The position numbers and the translations under genes were made by a program. Positions 43,106 to 54,399 of a stretch of 64,000 bases of DNA are shown in pieces. This stretch comes from Fomes fomentarius. Its lineage: Eukaryota; Basidiomycota; Agaricomycetes; Polyporales; Polyporaceae. The stretch's first letter is position 1; each line of letters starts with the position of its first letter. Where the stretch lies: assembly GCA_022606135.1 (NCBI GenBank), contig JABYQN010000019.1, positions 62,001 to 126,000 on the forward strand, given 5' to 3'. The notes under the pieces are model-generated. The model did no database searches, was not told where the DNA came from, and saw nothing but the letters and a program-made list of their open reading frames with translations.

Positions 43106-44560
43106 CAGCGGGATAGCGACGAATGTCATAGGATTAACGTACGTTAGTCTCTCATGATGCTGCGGGGTCCATGCATCATTTACAGTGTCGTCGGATTTCG
43201 CAGAGCCTGTATTCGATCTCCCCCTTCTCTGCACACACGAGGCGGCTTAGGAGCCGCCCGAGGGTCACCAGGACACACTGACAATCGTCTGGTCGCACCC
43301 ATCTACACGTTCTAGGACAGACTATGGACGCACTAAGGGAAGGTGACGTCGGCAAAGATGGAACAATTGGGGTGGGAGGGAGAGCAATGCAGTGAACTTA
43401 CGTGTACGAGTGTGGGGGACACGCCAGTGGTGGTTCGGACGAAGGGAAGAGACGGACATGGGCGTCACGCCCATGGTGTCACAAGTCACCGCTCGCTCTC
43501 ACTAGTTCGAGAGCGAGACAAGTAAGTCTAGTCATCCACTCACTCGCCAAATTGTCAGTGGCACGTTCGCTGAAATCACATTGCCTTTGCATGTATTAAC
43601 TCACCTTGCGGCACCTCGGCCTTTCGTTCTTCCATACTGACTAGGTCCACCAAGATACGTAAATCGTCTCATGTTCAACGTCACTGAGAAACAGGCGTAT
43701 TTACATGGAACTACAGTCCATCCGCCGCCAAGTATATAGGGTGGCAGAGCAGTCAACACTACGGCCACAGAACAATGCATACACTGTGGTTCCGATGTTC
43801 TGGTGCCTCTACTTGTTAGACCAGCTTCAGCTCGATCACGTCTATACGTGGTCTATCGCTGTATCGTGTCGGATTGGCCTTCGTGCAGTGCCGAAGAATG
43901 ATCTTCGTCAAGCTCCTCCAAGCTCTATTCCCTACGACCTACGAAGCAAAGCATCACGTTAAATGCTACAGACCGCGGAGAGAGGGACGAGCATAGGGAC
44001 GAGCATGCGCATCTCGAGTAGGGACCATCTATCCACTCGGCTGCGAGCTTACGACTCTCTGAGGTTACAGAGGGTCCTGCCTGCCTTCAATACGGAGTTG
44101 TATTGCGATACATGCGCAGGTCTGTTTCACACCATCCGGCCAACTGGAGAACGACGGATTATGTGAGATTTTTGAAGCTCCTCCGAGTCTGAAAGGCCGA
44201 GTACGCGAACCTTGACTCTGACGATTGCGACGTCTGGGTCTATAATCCTGTGGAGGAGACTAGTCAAATCGAGAAGTGTGCACGATAACATAAGGGGTGC
44301 CACTGACTGAGGGGAAACACAGAAGGATATTAGCATCTAACAGCGTTCTGCAAGCCGGAGACCTGTGCAGACATTCATTGATAAGAGTTCTGACTTGGCG
44401 CTCACTATCTGGCGGGCCGTGATGTCCGGAACTCACAATGTGTGACTTGTCACACTATACAGTTGATTCCCACGCCTATCAACTGCAAACTCACAAGAGT
44501 TCGCGATACACATCGTGAACAGCGACCAGCCCTAAAAACTCGACAGGGACAAAAGAAAGC
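43106..44560. other. Duplication copy B flank and RPL10A upstream region
   Basis: To about 44110 this matches copy A with many differences. The last 400 bp are the probable promoter of RPL10A. No gene seen. Confidence 0.45.
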
Positions 44561-45493
44561 ATGAGGTGCGTTATGTACTCATTGACAACGCGCACTTCGA
44601 ATAACGAAGAGCATCACGCAGCTCAAGCAAGCTCTCAGTGGCAAGCGTGCGAGGCTCCATCCGCGACCTCCTAGCCGAGGCCAACGGCGACAAGAAACGC
44701 AACTTCGTCGAAACGGTCGAGTTACAGATCGGCCTTAAGAATTACGACCCTCAGCGCGACAAGCGTTTCTCGGGAACGGTCAAGTGCGTAACATGTCTTG
44801 TCTATCTATATCACAGCGGCCAACTCGCGCATAGACTACCCCATATCCCCCGCCCTCGCATGTCGATCTGCATTCTCGCAGACGCGGCAGACATCGATCG
44901 CGCGAAGCAGATTGATCTTGAGTACAAGTCGGTCGATGACTTGAAGAAGTGCGTATCCCTCATTGATTGTCTCATATCGTTGACTTACCCCGACGTAGGC
45001 TCAACAAGAACAAAAAGCTCGTTAAGAAGCTTGCTAAGAGCTACGACGCCTTCCTTGCCTCCGAGGCATTGATCAAGCAGATTCCGCGTCTCCTTGGCCC
45101 CGGTCTCTCCAAGGGTATGTCTTTTGCTTCTATCTCATAGACTTCACGATCTCAGCGCATATATGCAGCCGGCAAATTCCCCACACCCGTCTCTCACGCC
45201 GAGGATCTCACGAACAAACTCAACGAAGTCCGTTCAACTATCAAGTTCCAGCTGAAGAAGGTCCTCTGCTTGGGTGTCGCTGTCGGTCACGTCCAGATGG
45301 CGGAAGACCAGGTGCTCGGCAACGTCATGCTGAGTGCGTGCCCACATCACCCGTACCCGTCTAGCTTGCTTCATTGCTCATTCTTTTTCCGTTAGGCATC
45401 AACTTCCTCGTCTCGCTCCTCAAGAAGAACTGGCAAAACGTCAAGTCTCTTCATATAAAGTCGACGATGGGCAAACCCGTCCGTCTCTACTAA
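44561..45493 (+). CDS. RPL10A: Large-subunit ribosomal protein uL1 (L10a)
   Basis: Structural protein of the L1 stalk of the 60S ribosome. Six exons: 44561-44565 (5 nt, ATGAG), 44622-44783, 44835-44948, 44999-45114, 45169-45333 and 45396-45493. All phases are consistent; 219 residues, close to the 217 of yeast. Conserved segments: [95 protein letters not shown] and [14 protein letters not shown]. Splitting the start codon from the rest by a 5-nt first exon is common in fungal ribosomal protein genes. It appears to be the intact parent of the RPL10A fragments scattered at 50.4-54.8 and 63.5-63.7 kb. Confidence 0.96.
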
Positions 45494-46359
45494 GGGCTCA
45501 TCGTCTCCAGCCACCTTCTCTTCCTCGGACCTTTGTGGACGACTCTAGGACGTGCTGAATAGCAAACTGGAGACCTCGAGCAGAGTTCATGCACGCGGAG
45601 ACTGTCATGCATAACATGGAGCCTCGCACGCTTACACCAACGGCTTTCCAGAGGGCTGGGAGTCGAGTGGGAGCTGAGGCAGTCTTCGTCGTGTGTGTGT
45701 CTCGGCTCGACGTTCCTTCGTTTACTTGTTTGCACGTTGTCTGGAGTATGAAGGTTGGTTGATGAGCCATGCTATGTACTTGCGGTCGTTCGCAGGCTAT
45801 ATGCAGTAATGATATGAATGCTGTCTCTAACCTGGCTCATATGAACTCGACTAGTCCGTCATGACCTCTCTCGTACTGCGGAGTAGTTCAGTGCGCTCCC
45901 GTGATCCTGCCGGACGTACCACGAGTTCCGTGTCGGACCGCATAGTCTACCGAAGAGACAGGCCCCGGGCCGCCTGATGCTTCTTTCCAGTCATTGAACC
46001 AGCAGCCGGCTGATGCTTGATGTTGCCGTTGAGTCTTCCTATCTACTGTGATCTTTCGGATTCCACTTGCTTTGCTGTATAGGTAAGCCATCCATCAACC
46101 ACGTAACACAAGTGCGAGTGTGATGTGATCAACTAACTGGAGGTACCTCCCCGCACCTGACTCCAGTACTCTTCTTCGCTCTCGCAATAGAACGGACAGT
46201 ACTTAGATGAAGAGCAACCTTCGCGTCACTCTCGGTGATTTGTTCCTGCGAAGCCTACCAGCCATGCGGTCCCGCAACTCCAGAAGATCCATCGTCATCT
46301 GTGGCTTGCTCCTATAAAGCCGCCGTGTTCACCGCGCACACCGCTAAGCATCTTCGGCC
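45494..46359. other. Intergenic, no gene seen
   Basis: 3' flank of RPL10A and promoter of the next gene. A phrase near 46135-46200 (CTAACTGGAGG... CGCAATAGAAC) recurs downstream of the RPL10A fragments at 54095-54135 and about 63750. Confidence 0.45.
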
Positions 46360-49300
46360 ATGCAGCTTCTTAGCTTTGTGCTGGCTTTGTGCTCTGCGTT
46401 TTCGCTTCTGCGCCCTGGCGCGCTAGCTCAGTCTGGAACACTCGGCCTTCAGGATGGCTTCCTCACTTTTGACACGCCCTCCTTTAGCGTGCAGCTCGTG
46501 AAGGACTCGCAGACGCTCTATTCCCTGAAGACTAAGGGCAATTCGTCGGGCTTCGACTTCATCCCCGGCGACGTTATGAGCCAACGCCAGTCTAACGGTA
46601 ACTACCATCTCGGCGACATCACATTTCGCGCTAGGCTCGTGGGGTCCTCTTCGTGGACAACTGGTGACTCGGCTGCACAGCGTAAAGCCATCGCACCGCT
46701 CGCAGTATCTGGTAACACACTAGCCGCAGCGAGCCTCGCGCCAACTTTGCTTACGGGCTCGCTCCTGAACATCACGCGCAGATGGGTCGTCAAAGACGGA
46801 GAGTTTCAGCTCCTCTTTGATGTCACCAACTCCCAGAAGCAAGCGGTTGAGATCGGATCGCTTGGAGTGCCCCTCGAGTTCAACAACGTGGGTGCATGCT
46901 AAATCAAACGACTGTAGAGCCTGACACTAGTCATTCTTGATAGATCTTCACCGGGCGCTCTGCAGCACAAACAAATGAGCTCTGCAGCCTATTCGACCCC
47001 TACATCGGTCAGGACGCTGGCTACGTCCAAGTGACGCCTCTGTTGGGAACGCTTCCTCCTCTCCTCGTTCTCCCAGCGAGCAACTCTCCTCTCGAAGGGT
47101 GGCGCTTCCTTCCCGAGAACACGTCCCAGCCACTCGGGTACCAGTCCCAGACCTTCGAAGGCCTATACGAATGGCAGTTCCATACCCTCGCCTACGCGCA
47201 GAACGAGTGGAAGAACGTCACGCCATGGAACGCGCCCACCTCAGCCGTCCTCCAGCCTGGCGAGACGCGCACATACGGCCTCCGCTTCGTCCTCGCGTCA
47301 TCGATTCGCGGCATCGAGAGCGCCCTCCAAGCAGCCGAACGTCCAGTCGCGGTCGGGATCCCAGGATACATCCTCCCCTCAGACCAGAAAGGCAAACTTT
47401 TCCTAAGCTACCCCTCTGCCGTGCGCTCCCTCTCTGTCACCCCCAGTGGCGCGCTCTCCTGGGAGACCAACAACGATGCGACGTCCTCGAGCTGGGTCGG
47501 GTTCACGGTTACGCCTAGCACCCAAGCCTGGGGCCGCGCCCGTCTCACGATCACCTATGCAGACGGGACGGTCCAAACGGTGCATTACTTCGTGACGAAG
47601 GGCGCAGCGCAGGTCATCGCAGACCTCGGGCATTTCCTCACTACCGACTCGTGGTTCGACGACCCCTCGGACCCGTTCCACCGCTCTCCATCTGTCATCA
47701 GCTATGATCGCGAGGTGAATGCCATCGTGAAGGATGATCCACGTGCGTGGATTCCCGGATTGAGCGACGAGGCGGGTGCAGGGTCATGGCTTGCCGCTGC
47801 ACTGAAGCAGTTCGCGCAGCCGAGTGCGGAGGAGGTCGCGAAGATGGAGCAGTTCGCGAACCAGACGCTGCGGGGGTCCATCCAGAACTCCGATGGTAAG
47901 TATCGTCATCCGTGCATATTCTGTGATATATCAGCTGACTTTGACTCTCGGTGTAGGCACGGTGAAGAAGGTGAGAAAGACGTTAAGAACGTTTGTCGGG
48001 CTATGACTGACCAGGGTGCCACGTGAAAATTTAGGCAGTCTACTTCTACGAGCCGAACGTCGTACCCAACTACAAGTACCCGACGACCGTCTTCTGGGGC
48101 AACTGGTGGTCCTGGAACCAAGCCGCGTCATATGCGACGGACCGCGCATACGACTACGTGCATGTTATCGCTGCCTACTGGTCGCTGTACCGTGTAGCAC
48201 GCAACTACCCAAGCCTCGTAAAGACCAACACCTGGCAGTGGTATCTCAACCAGGCCGTTGTGACCGTCGCGACGATGACGAACGGCCGGGTTGGGTACGC
48301 GAACGACGGGGATATGGAGGAGACGGTCATCCGCTACTTGTTGGACGACTTGAAGAGAGAGGGACTCAGTGCGAATGCGAGTTTGGTTGAAAGTCGGATG
48401 CAAGCGAGGCAGAGGGTTTGGGCGGGAGAACGATATCCGTATGTGACACTCTGCATCTTCTCCCATTGCGAGACGGGCTGACTGCGAGTCGTGATCTATA
48501 GGTTCGGCTCAGAAATGGCTTGGGACTCGACCGGTCAGGAAGGCGTGTTCGCATGGTCAACGTACTTCAACGATACCACGACTGCTACAAACACTCTCAA
48601 CTCCATCCTTGCCTATCAGCCCACCGTGCCACACTGGGGATACAACGGGAACGCTCGTCGCTACTGGTAAGTCACCCAAGTTCTCGATCTCTCAATATCG
48701 CTCATGACCCTTCTAGGGACAACGTCTATGGCGGAAAGCTCCAACGCATCGAGAGGCAGATCCACCATTACGGCAGCGGTCTGAACGCCATCCCGCTCAT
48801 CTCCCAATTCCGCACTACGCCGACCGACTACTACCTGCTCCGCGTTGGATTCGGTGGACTGAGCGGCCCGCTCTCCAACGTCGACCAGGGGGGCTTCGCC
48901 GCCGCGTCCTTCCACTCCTTCGCAGACACGCTCAAGTGGGATGGGTACTCTGGCGACTACGGCCCGAACTTTGTTGGGCACGCGCTCGAGATCGGCACCT
49001 ACATCATCAACCACCCCGACTTCGGCTGGCAGGCCTTCGGCGGGAACGTCCTCTCGAGCTCCGCAACGTCTGTCCAGGTACAGACTCTGGACTCGGTCCG
49101 CCGACGAGTGTTCGTCGCGCCGATCGGGGCGTGGCTCACACTGGACGCGGGTGCGTTCTCCGAGGTCGCGTTCGATTCCGCGAAGCGTACGGTCGCGTTG
49201 ACTATCACTCCTGCGACGAGCGGGATCTCGGGCGCTGCGGCCGCGCCGTCTGCCCGTCTTGTCGTGCAGAACACGGTGAACAATGGGCTAGGTGTGCTCA

Positions 49301-49386
49301 AGCCGACGACGGAGCTCCGCGAAGATGCAGGGGCATATGTGATTCCTTTCAAAGGGGGAGTGGCATCCGTCTCGTTCAGCCTCTAG
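46360..49386 (+). CDS. Secreted DUF5695-like protein
   Basis: Six exons: 46360-46887, 46944-47895, 47957-47970 (14 nt), 48035-48438, 48502-48666 and 48717-49386. Phases match; 910 residues. A signal peptide is clear (MQLLSFVLALCSAFSLLRPG, cut near ALAQ). The N-terminal half looks like a beta-sandwich (LGLQDGFLTFDTPSFSVQLV, WVVKDGEFQLLFDVTN, GVPLEFNN). The C-terminal half is Trp- and Tyr-rich and probably helical, like an alpha/alpha barrel (TVFWGNWWSWNQAASYATDR, YVHVIAAYWSLYRVARNYP, VPHWGYNGNARRYWDN, GYSGDYGPNFVGHALEIG). Length and layout fit the fungal DUF5695 family, probably carbohydrate-active; that assignment is from memory and moderate. Several N-x-S/T sites suit secretion. The very small third exon deserves care in automated annotation. 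Confidence 0.75.
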
Positions 49387-50187
49387 AAGTGGGTCTATGT
49401 CTATGTCTTGCTGTCGTGGTGACAAGGCACCTGTATGAATATTGTATCCGGTGAACTCAAACATGCCATCCTCTTGCGCTAAGTCGGAAATACCCCATCC
49501 GGATGTTCGCTGCGCACGGGTCATCAATGCGTGTTTGGCCACGTCGGACTGGCCGCGCGCATTAGCAGAGCCTTGAATGAACAACTTCTTCGGGGCAGTT
49601 ACATAGTTGGAATCGTACCGCACTGAGTCACGTATGGCGTTGCGCACGCTAAAGCTGTTATTCCCGTCTCCACCTGACGGCCGGCGCAGCCTCGCGAGAC
49701 CCCCCCAAAAGTGACGTTCTGCAAGCGTACAACGGTCTAACAGGGACGTGCGCATATGCGGGACATATTTGGGCCTATGATCAAGCAGCCTGTAGGCGGT
49801 GCGATGTCATTCGAGGATGCTACTGATAGGGGCGCGTCCTCCGAACTGACTGTAGCGATGACAGGGACGGTATCGTTCCGACGCGTCCGCGCCGCGTATT
49901 AGGTACAGCTGGAGGTCTAGGTTTACAGGACCGGAAAGCTGGGGGAGCTCGCGCAGGATGACTTGAGTGTAGGCAGAGAGATCGTGGTTCATCTCTACCA
50001 AGGTAGAAGTTGTAAACAGGCGGATAGTTGCATCGACCATCAGACGTCGGCCTCTAAATTGAACTAAGTCAGCGGTGGCTGCAAAGCCTTGGAGCTCAAT
50101 CTTCCTGTGTCGGTGCGGCGACGAGCTGGGGATTTGTGACGCCTTTTCCTGGCCCACACAGACTTTGAGGCAACCTGTGAGTGTCAT
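49387..50187 (-). other. Degenerate open frames, unidentified
   Basis: Two minus-strand stretches (50187-49807 and 49755 to about 49400) share one frame, separated by stops near 49805. The first contains VEMNHDLSAYTQVILREL and LDLQLYLIRG, faintly like the NAD-binding end of ferric reductases. This is too weak to name. It may be a decayed gene; the adjacent 50180-50440 is the 3' flank that accompanies the RPL10A fragments. Confidence 0.25.
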
Positions 50188-50439
50188 TGAGGGCGTCGTC
50201 TTCAGGAAGGATGAGAAAACTGAGGATGCTGCCAGAGTAGATGATGATGGAGAGATGAACGACGGCCAAGAGGGAAAGGGAGATGTGAGCGAGTGCGTTC
50301 GGCGAGGACTGGTTCCACCGTGACGCTTCCTTCGATGCGTGGTGTTCTTATGTACTGCATGAATCGGACGCTACCTGTGATATTGCGAGTGCGGGGGTGT
50401 CCTGTAAGTGAGTTGAAAACACCACACAGAGGGATGGGG

Positions 50440-50710
50440 GTACGTACTTGGCATGATGCTGCCGAGCCCTGGTCTTCCGTCATCGACGGCGACACCCAAT
50501 GAGAGGACCTCATTCAGCTCAAACTTAGCTAAGACTTGATATTCGAGAGTACCGCGTTGAGCCTGTTGGCGAGATCCCGGGAGTGAGAGAGGAGAGTGGA
50601 GAACATACCGGCTGCCTACATGCGTCGAGAAATTAAAATGAGGATAAGCGGAAGGCATACACTTGTAGAGACCGGGCCAAGGAGACGCGGAATCTCCTTG
50701 ATCCCCCTTT
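50440..50710 (-). pseudogene. RPL10A fragment (exons 4-5), beside cassette copy 1
   Basis: Reads ATCAAGGAGATTCCGCGTC (end of exon 4), then a decayed intron, then an exon 5 homologue ending near a GTACGT donor (VLSLGVAVD in place of VLCLGVAVG). Intron sequence is retained, so it arose by DNA duplication, not retroposition. Confidence 0.8.
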
Positions 50711-50953
50711 TGAACATGCTATGGGGACGTGACTGTTAGGCGAAGAGGGATGCGCCGGCGGAGTTCATAAGTCCTGGCTGCACCCGGAGGTTCGAGAACA
50801 ATGCGAAATCCTTGATTTGAGACAGGTACATGAGATCAAACGACACAAACACGGCCACTGCAGGACGCCATCAGCAACTGCCACAGTGACTGACACGAAC
50901 AGGTCACTTACGTCGACTTTCTCGTCTCGCCATCACCACAGGCCGGCCGAAGC

Positions 50954-51865
50954 CTACCGGTGGTTCCCAGCCCTCACCTCATCGCCCTCAACTGCTTCGC
51001 GATTGTCGCCCTCGTCATCCGCGTCGTCCTCGTCATCCTCGTCTTCCTCGTACTCCAGCATGTCTTCCTCGTCTTCCTCGTCTTCCTCGTCCTCATCCTC
51101 ATCCTCATCCTCATCCTCGTATTCCACATCCAACTCGGGATCATCAACATCCAGACCTCGTATGTCATTGTAGTGCCCACAATGTTTCTCCCATTTAGCC
51201 CAGATTTTCGGTCCAAGCCGTTCTCGATACAGTGGCGCAACAAGATTGGCGTACATCCAAGAGCTCGGCCAATCCTCACCTCTGCGCGCTAAATGTGAAC
51301 TCAGACATAGAAAGATGAGAGCAACATGACTCACGTGCGAGGACCACGACGCTGCTCTGCTGACCACCACCAAAGGACTGGCCGGCCACCAAAGAATTCA
51401 GACGCCTTCTTCACTTGCGCCCTCGGATCCCTGTACGAACGGCGAGCTCCGCGCATGTTGTAGTTGGTCCAGAACTGCAAGATGAACTCGTAGTCGTCTG
51501 AGAAGGGGAAAGCAAGCTTTGCGCCAGGAAGCTTGGCCCGCCTGATGATGTGATCTACGGTGGCTCGGACAGAGTAATAATTTTGAACCTCCGCGTCGGC
51601 TTCTTCGATCAACTGTATGAGTAGGTTGTGGTCGCGCGCGAAGTCGATCGCATCACTGCGGTTGAAGCCAATGCCATACGAAAGGAGAGGCATGCGACGT
51701 GCATAAGTGTCGTCGTCGTCGTGGTTGGGTACGTAGCACGAGGGCAAGAATTCGAATGGTGGATGCCAGTCGTCCCAGATCCCCTAAAGCTGTGCATAAG
51801 TACAGCAGCAAAAAGAACTTCTTACGAAGACAAACCGGCTGCGGATAGCGAGTGGATTGAGACAT
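50954..51865 (-). CDS. Acidic-tailed cassette protein, copy 1
   Basis: Three exons: 51865-51836 (MSQSTRYPQP), 51783-51335 and 51281-50954. They join in phase and give 268 residues. The globular part has WHPPFEFLPSCYVPNHDDDD, PLLSYGIGFNRSDA, VRATVDHIIRRAKLPGAKL, FSDDYEFILQFWTNYNMRG, FFGGRPVLWWW and WPSSWMYANLVAPLYRERLG. The last 55 residues are an Asp/Glu tail of variable length. The family is unknown to me. Two paralogs in the window (52679-53559, 62332-63221) keep every splice site, which suggests selection on the protein or recent spread. RPL10A pieces lie on both sides in the same orientation. Confidence 0.7.
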
Positions 51866-51984
51866 GTCACAGATGGTGCAAGTCGTCGAAAGGCAAGAGT
51901 GTTCGAATTCGAGGCGCCGGGGCCAATATTCTACTAGTGCATATATGCACTGAGCTCGTGAAGTCTAGAGAATAAGCAAATAGT

Positions 51985-52265
51985 CACCTACCCAGAGAAC
52001 GGGGCGAAGGAGACTGCCTCGCAGATGGCAAGAAGGCGTCGTAGCTCTTAGCAAACTTCTTGACGAGGATTGTTGAACCGCGTTGGAAAGAACGAGACTG
52101 GACGGCGGAACGGAGTATATGTACCTGGTCAGTTCGTCAACGGACTCAGGGCTAATCTGCTTTGCACGGTCAAGGTTTGTAGCATCCGCGAGAAATGCGC
52201 GGGATAGCCTGGTCATGCGCGAGTTGAGCGCCGTACAGGTTGGACGTGGAGGCGCCTGGTCCGCG
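51985..52265 (-). pseudogene. RPL10A fragment (exons 3-4), upstream of cassette copy 1
   Basis: Contains a DRAKQI homologue and SVDEL (parent: [16 protein letters not shown]), then AAGTTTGCTAAGAGCTACGACGCC, as in exon 4, and the start of the intron that follows. The cassette gene follows directly downstream. Confidence 0.8.
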
Positions 52266-52289
52266 TGTGTCACGTGAGCGCGGAGCTGT

Positions 52290-52545
52290 TTGGGTTGAAC
52301 TTGGGGGACAAGAATCCGATTTAGGAACCACGACGTTCAGCGCGACAAATTTTTTCTAGGGGACGGTGAGGTGCGTAACATGTCTGGTCTACAGGAGTCA
52401 ACTCGCGCATAGGGTCAGACGACTTCATATCCCACGACTTGACCAAGTGCATATACTCAGTTTTGCCGTCCCTTCTAGTTTGTTCGTCCGGATTCAACAA
52501 GAACAAACCGCAGTCAAGAAGCTTGCTCAAACGACATTTTGCTAC
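52290..52545 (+). pseudogene. RPL10A fragment (exons 2-4), upstream of cassette copy 2
   Basis: Matches the end of exon 2 (CAGCGCGACAA), the retained intron start (GTGCGTAACATGTCT), the CAACTCGCGCATAG intron end and exon 4 (TTCAACAAGAACAAA, AGAAGCTTGCT). It breaks off where the cassette begins. Confidence 0.8.
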
Positions 52546-52560
52546 CGGGGCTCCAAGTCG

Positions 52561-52660
52561 GACACTCTTGCCTTTCGACGAACACTCTTGCCTTTCGACG
52601 AACACTCTTGCCTTTCGACGAACACTCTTGCCTTTCGACGAACACTCTTGCCTTTCGACG
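52561..52660 (+). repeat. Five tandem 20-bp units upstream of cassette copy 2
   Basis: Five nearly perfect units (AACACTCTTGCCTTTCGACG), ending 18 bp before the ATG at 52679. Copies 1 and 3 of the cassette have a single unit at the same place. Confidence 0.95.
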
Positions 52661-52678
52661 ACTCGCACCATCTGTGAC

Positions 52679-53559
52679 ATGTCTCAATCCACTCGCTATC
52701 CAGAGCCGGTCTGTCCTCATCAGAACTTCTTTGTGCTGCTGTACTTATACACAGCTTTAGGGAAACTGGTGCGACTGGCATCCTCCGTTTGAATTCCTGC
52801 CCTCGTGCTACGTACCCAACCACGACGACGACGACACTTATTCACGCCGCATGCCTCTCCTTTCGTATGGCATTGGCTTCAACCGCAGTGATGCGGTCCA
52901 CTTTGCGCGCGACCACAACCTGCTTGTAAGATTGGTTCAAGAAGCCGACGCGGAGGTTCAAAATTATTACTCTGTCCGGGCCACCGTAGATCACATCATC
53001 AGGCGGGCCAAGCTTCCTGGCGCAAAGCTCGCCTATCCCATCTCAGACGACTACGAGTTCATCTTGCAGTTCTGGACCAACTACAACATGCGCGGGGTTC
53101 GCCGTTCGTACAGGGATCCGAAGGTGCAAGTGGAGAAGGCGTCTGAACTCTTTGGTGGCCGGCCAGTCCTTTGGTGGTGGTTAGGAGGACAAGGCCGTGG
53201 TCCTCGCACGTGAGTCATGTTGTTCTCATCCTGTATGTCTGAGTTCACATGTGGTGCGCAGAGGTGAGGAATGGCCGAGCTCTTGGATGTACGCCGATCT
53301 TGTTGCGCCACAATATCGAGCACGGCTTGGGCCGGAAATCTGGGCTAAATGGGAGAAACATTGTGGGCACTACAATGACATACGAGGTCTGGATGTTGAC
53401 GATCCCGAGTTGGATGAGGAATACGAGGATGAGGATGAGGATGAGGAAGACATGCTGGAGTACGAGGAAGACGAGGATGACGAGGACGACGAGGATGACG
53501 AGGGCGACAATCGCGAAGCAGTTGAAGGCGATGAGGTGAGGGCTGGGAACCACCGGTAG
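52679..53559 (+). CDS. Acidic-tailed cassette protein, copy 2
   Basis: Exons 52679-52708, 52761-53209 and 53262-53559; 258 residues. Same motifs as copy 1 (WHPPFEFLPSCYVPNH, PLLSYGIGFNRSDAV, VRATVDHIIRRAKLPGAK, FGGRPVLWWW, WPSSWMYADLVAP) with a shorter acidic tail (YEDEDEDEEDMLEYEEDEDD). Located within a split RPL10A pseudogene: exons 2-4 upstream, exons 4-5 downstream, same orientation. The upstream 20-bp array could alter its expression relative to the other copies. Function unknown. Confidence 0.7.
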
Positions 53560-53729
53560 GCTTCGGCCGGCCTGGGGTGATGGCGAGACGAGAAAGTCGA
53601 CGTAAGCAACCTTTTCGTGTCAGTCACTGTGGCAATTACTGATGGCGTCCTGCAGAGTCATTTGTTCTCATGTACATGTCCTGTCTCATATCATGGTTTT
53701 CGCATTGTTCTCGAATCTCCGAGTGCGGC

Positions 53730-54060
53730 AAGGACTGGCTCGCGACCCAAAGCTTAGAGCTCCGATGCCTTCCTTGCCTCCTAGGCGTTGATCAAACAAA
53801 ATCCGCGTCTCTTTCAAGTTGGCCCCGATATTTCCTAGTGTATGCCTTCTGCTTATGTTCACTTCAATATCTCAAGGCATGTACCCAGCCGGTATGTTTC
53901 CCGCACTCGTCTCTCGTTCCGAGGATCTCGTGGACAAGCTCAATGTGGTACGCTCAACTTTCAGGATTCAACTGAAGGGGGTCCTCTGTTGGGGTGTCGC
54001 TGTCGGCCGCGTCCGGATGGCGACCAAGGTTCAGTAACCTGTCATACTAAGTGCGCAGCC
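53730..54060 (+). pseudogene. RPL10A fragment (exons 4-5), downstream of cassette copy 2
   Basis: GATGCCTTCCTTGCCTCC then GTTGATCAAACAAAATCCGC (exon 4), a decayed intron, then exon 5 (SEDLVDKLNVVRST, VLCWGVAVG). Together with 52290-52545 it forms one RPL10A copy split by the cassette. Confidence 0.85.
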
Positions 54061-54399
54061 CCATCCCTCTTCCTGGTGCCATGTGACGTGATGAACTAAC
54101 TTGGAGGACACCCCCGCACCCGCAATAGAACAGGCAGCGTCCGATTAATGCAGTACATGAGGACACCACACATCGAAGGAAGAACAGTTTCGAACGCACT
54201 CGCTCACTTCATCCTTCCTCTTTTGGCCGTCGTCCATCTCTCCGTCGTCAGGTACTCTGGCAGCATCCTTTTTCACATCCATCCTGAAGAGGACGCGTGC
54301 GATGCTTCATCTTACGCAAGGCAGTCTGCGTGTGCGTGCGCTCCACTCGAGGTATCCTATTTGCTCTACGGCGTGTCCCAAGGTACGACGGAGAAAGGA
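54061..54399. other. Shared RPL10A-fragment 3' flank
   Basis: Recurs at 50180-50440 (inverted) and 63750-63960: CCCGCAC..CGCAATAGAACAG, ATGCAGTAC, CACTCGCTCAC, TTGGCCGTCGT, CATCTCTC. The frame reading MQYMRTPHIEG is not conserved among copies, so I treat it as non-coding. Confidence 0.5.

Larger units (their letters stand above)
37171..44110. repeat. Segmental duplication, copy B
   Basis: Counterpart of 23058-28800, same orientation, with an extra 0.55 kb at 37640-38190 and two extra lectin units at the 3' end of the ADP-ribosyltransferase gene. Confidence 0.85.

Noticed and set aside
42983..43560. Copy B of the small gene upstream of the lectin gene
   Set aside because: An 11-nt length difference near 43190 and a stop in the first exon disrupt the frame read in copy A.
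52561..52660. CRISPR-like array
   Set aside because: Five 20-bp units are directly adjacent without spacers; an ordinary tandem repeat in a eukaryotic genome.
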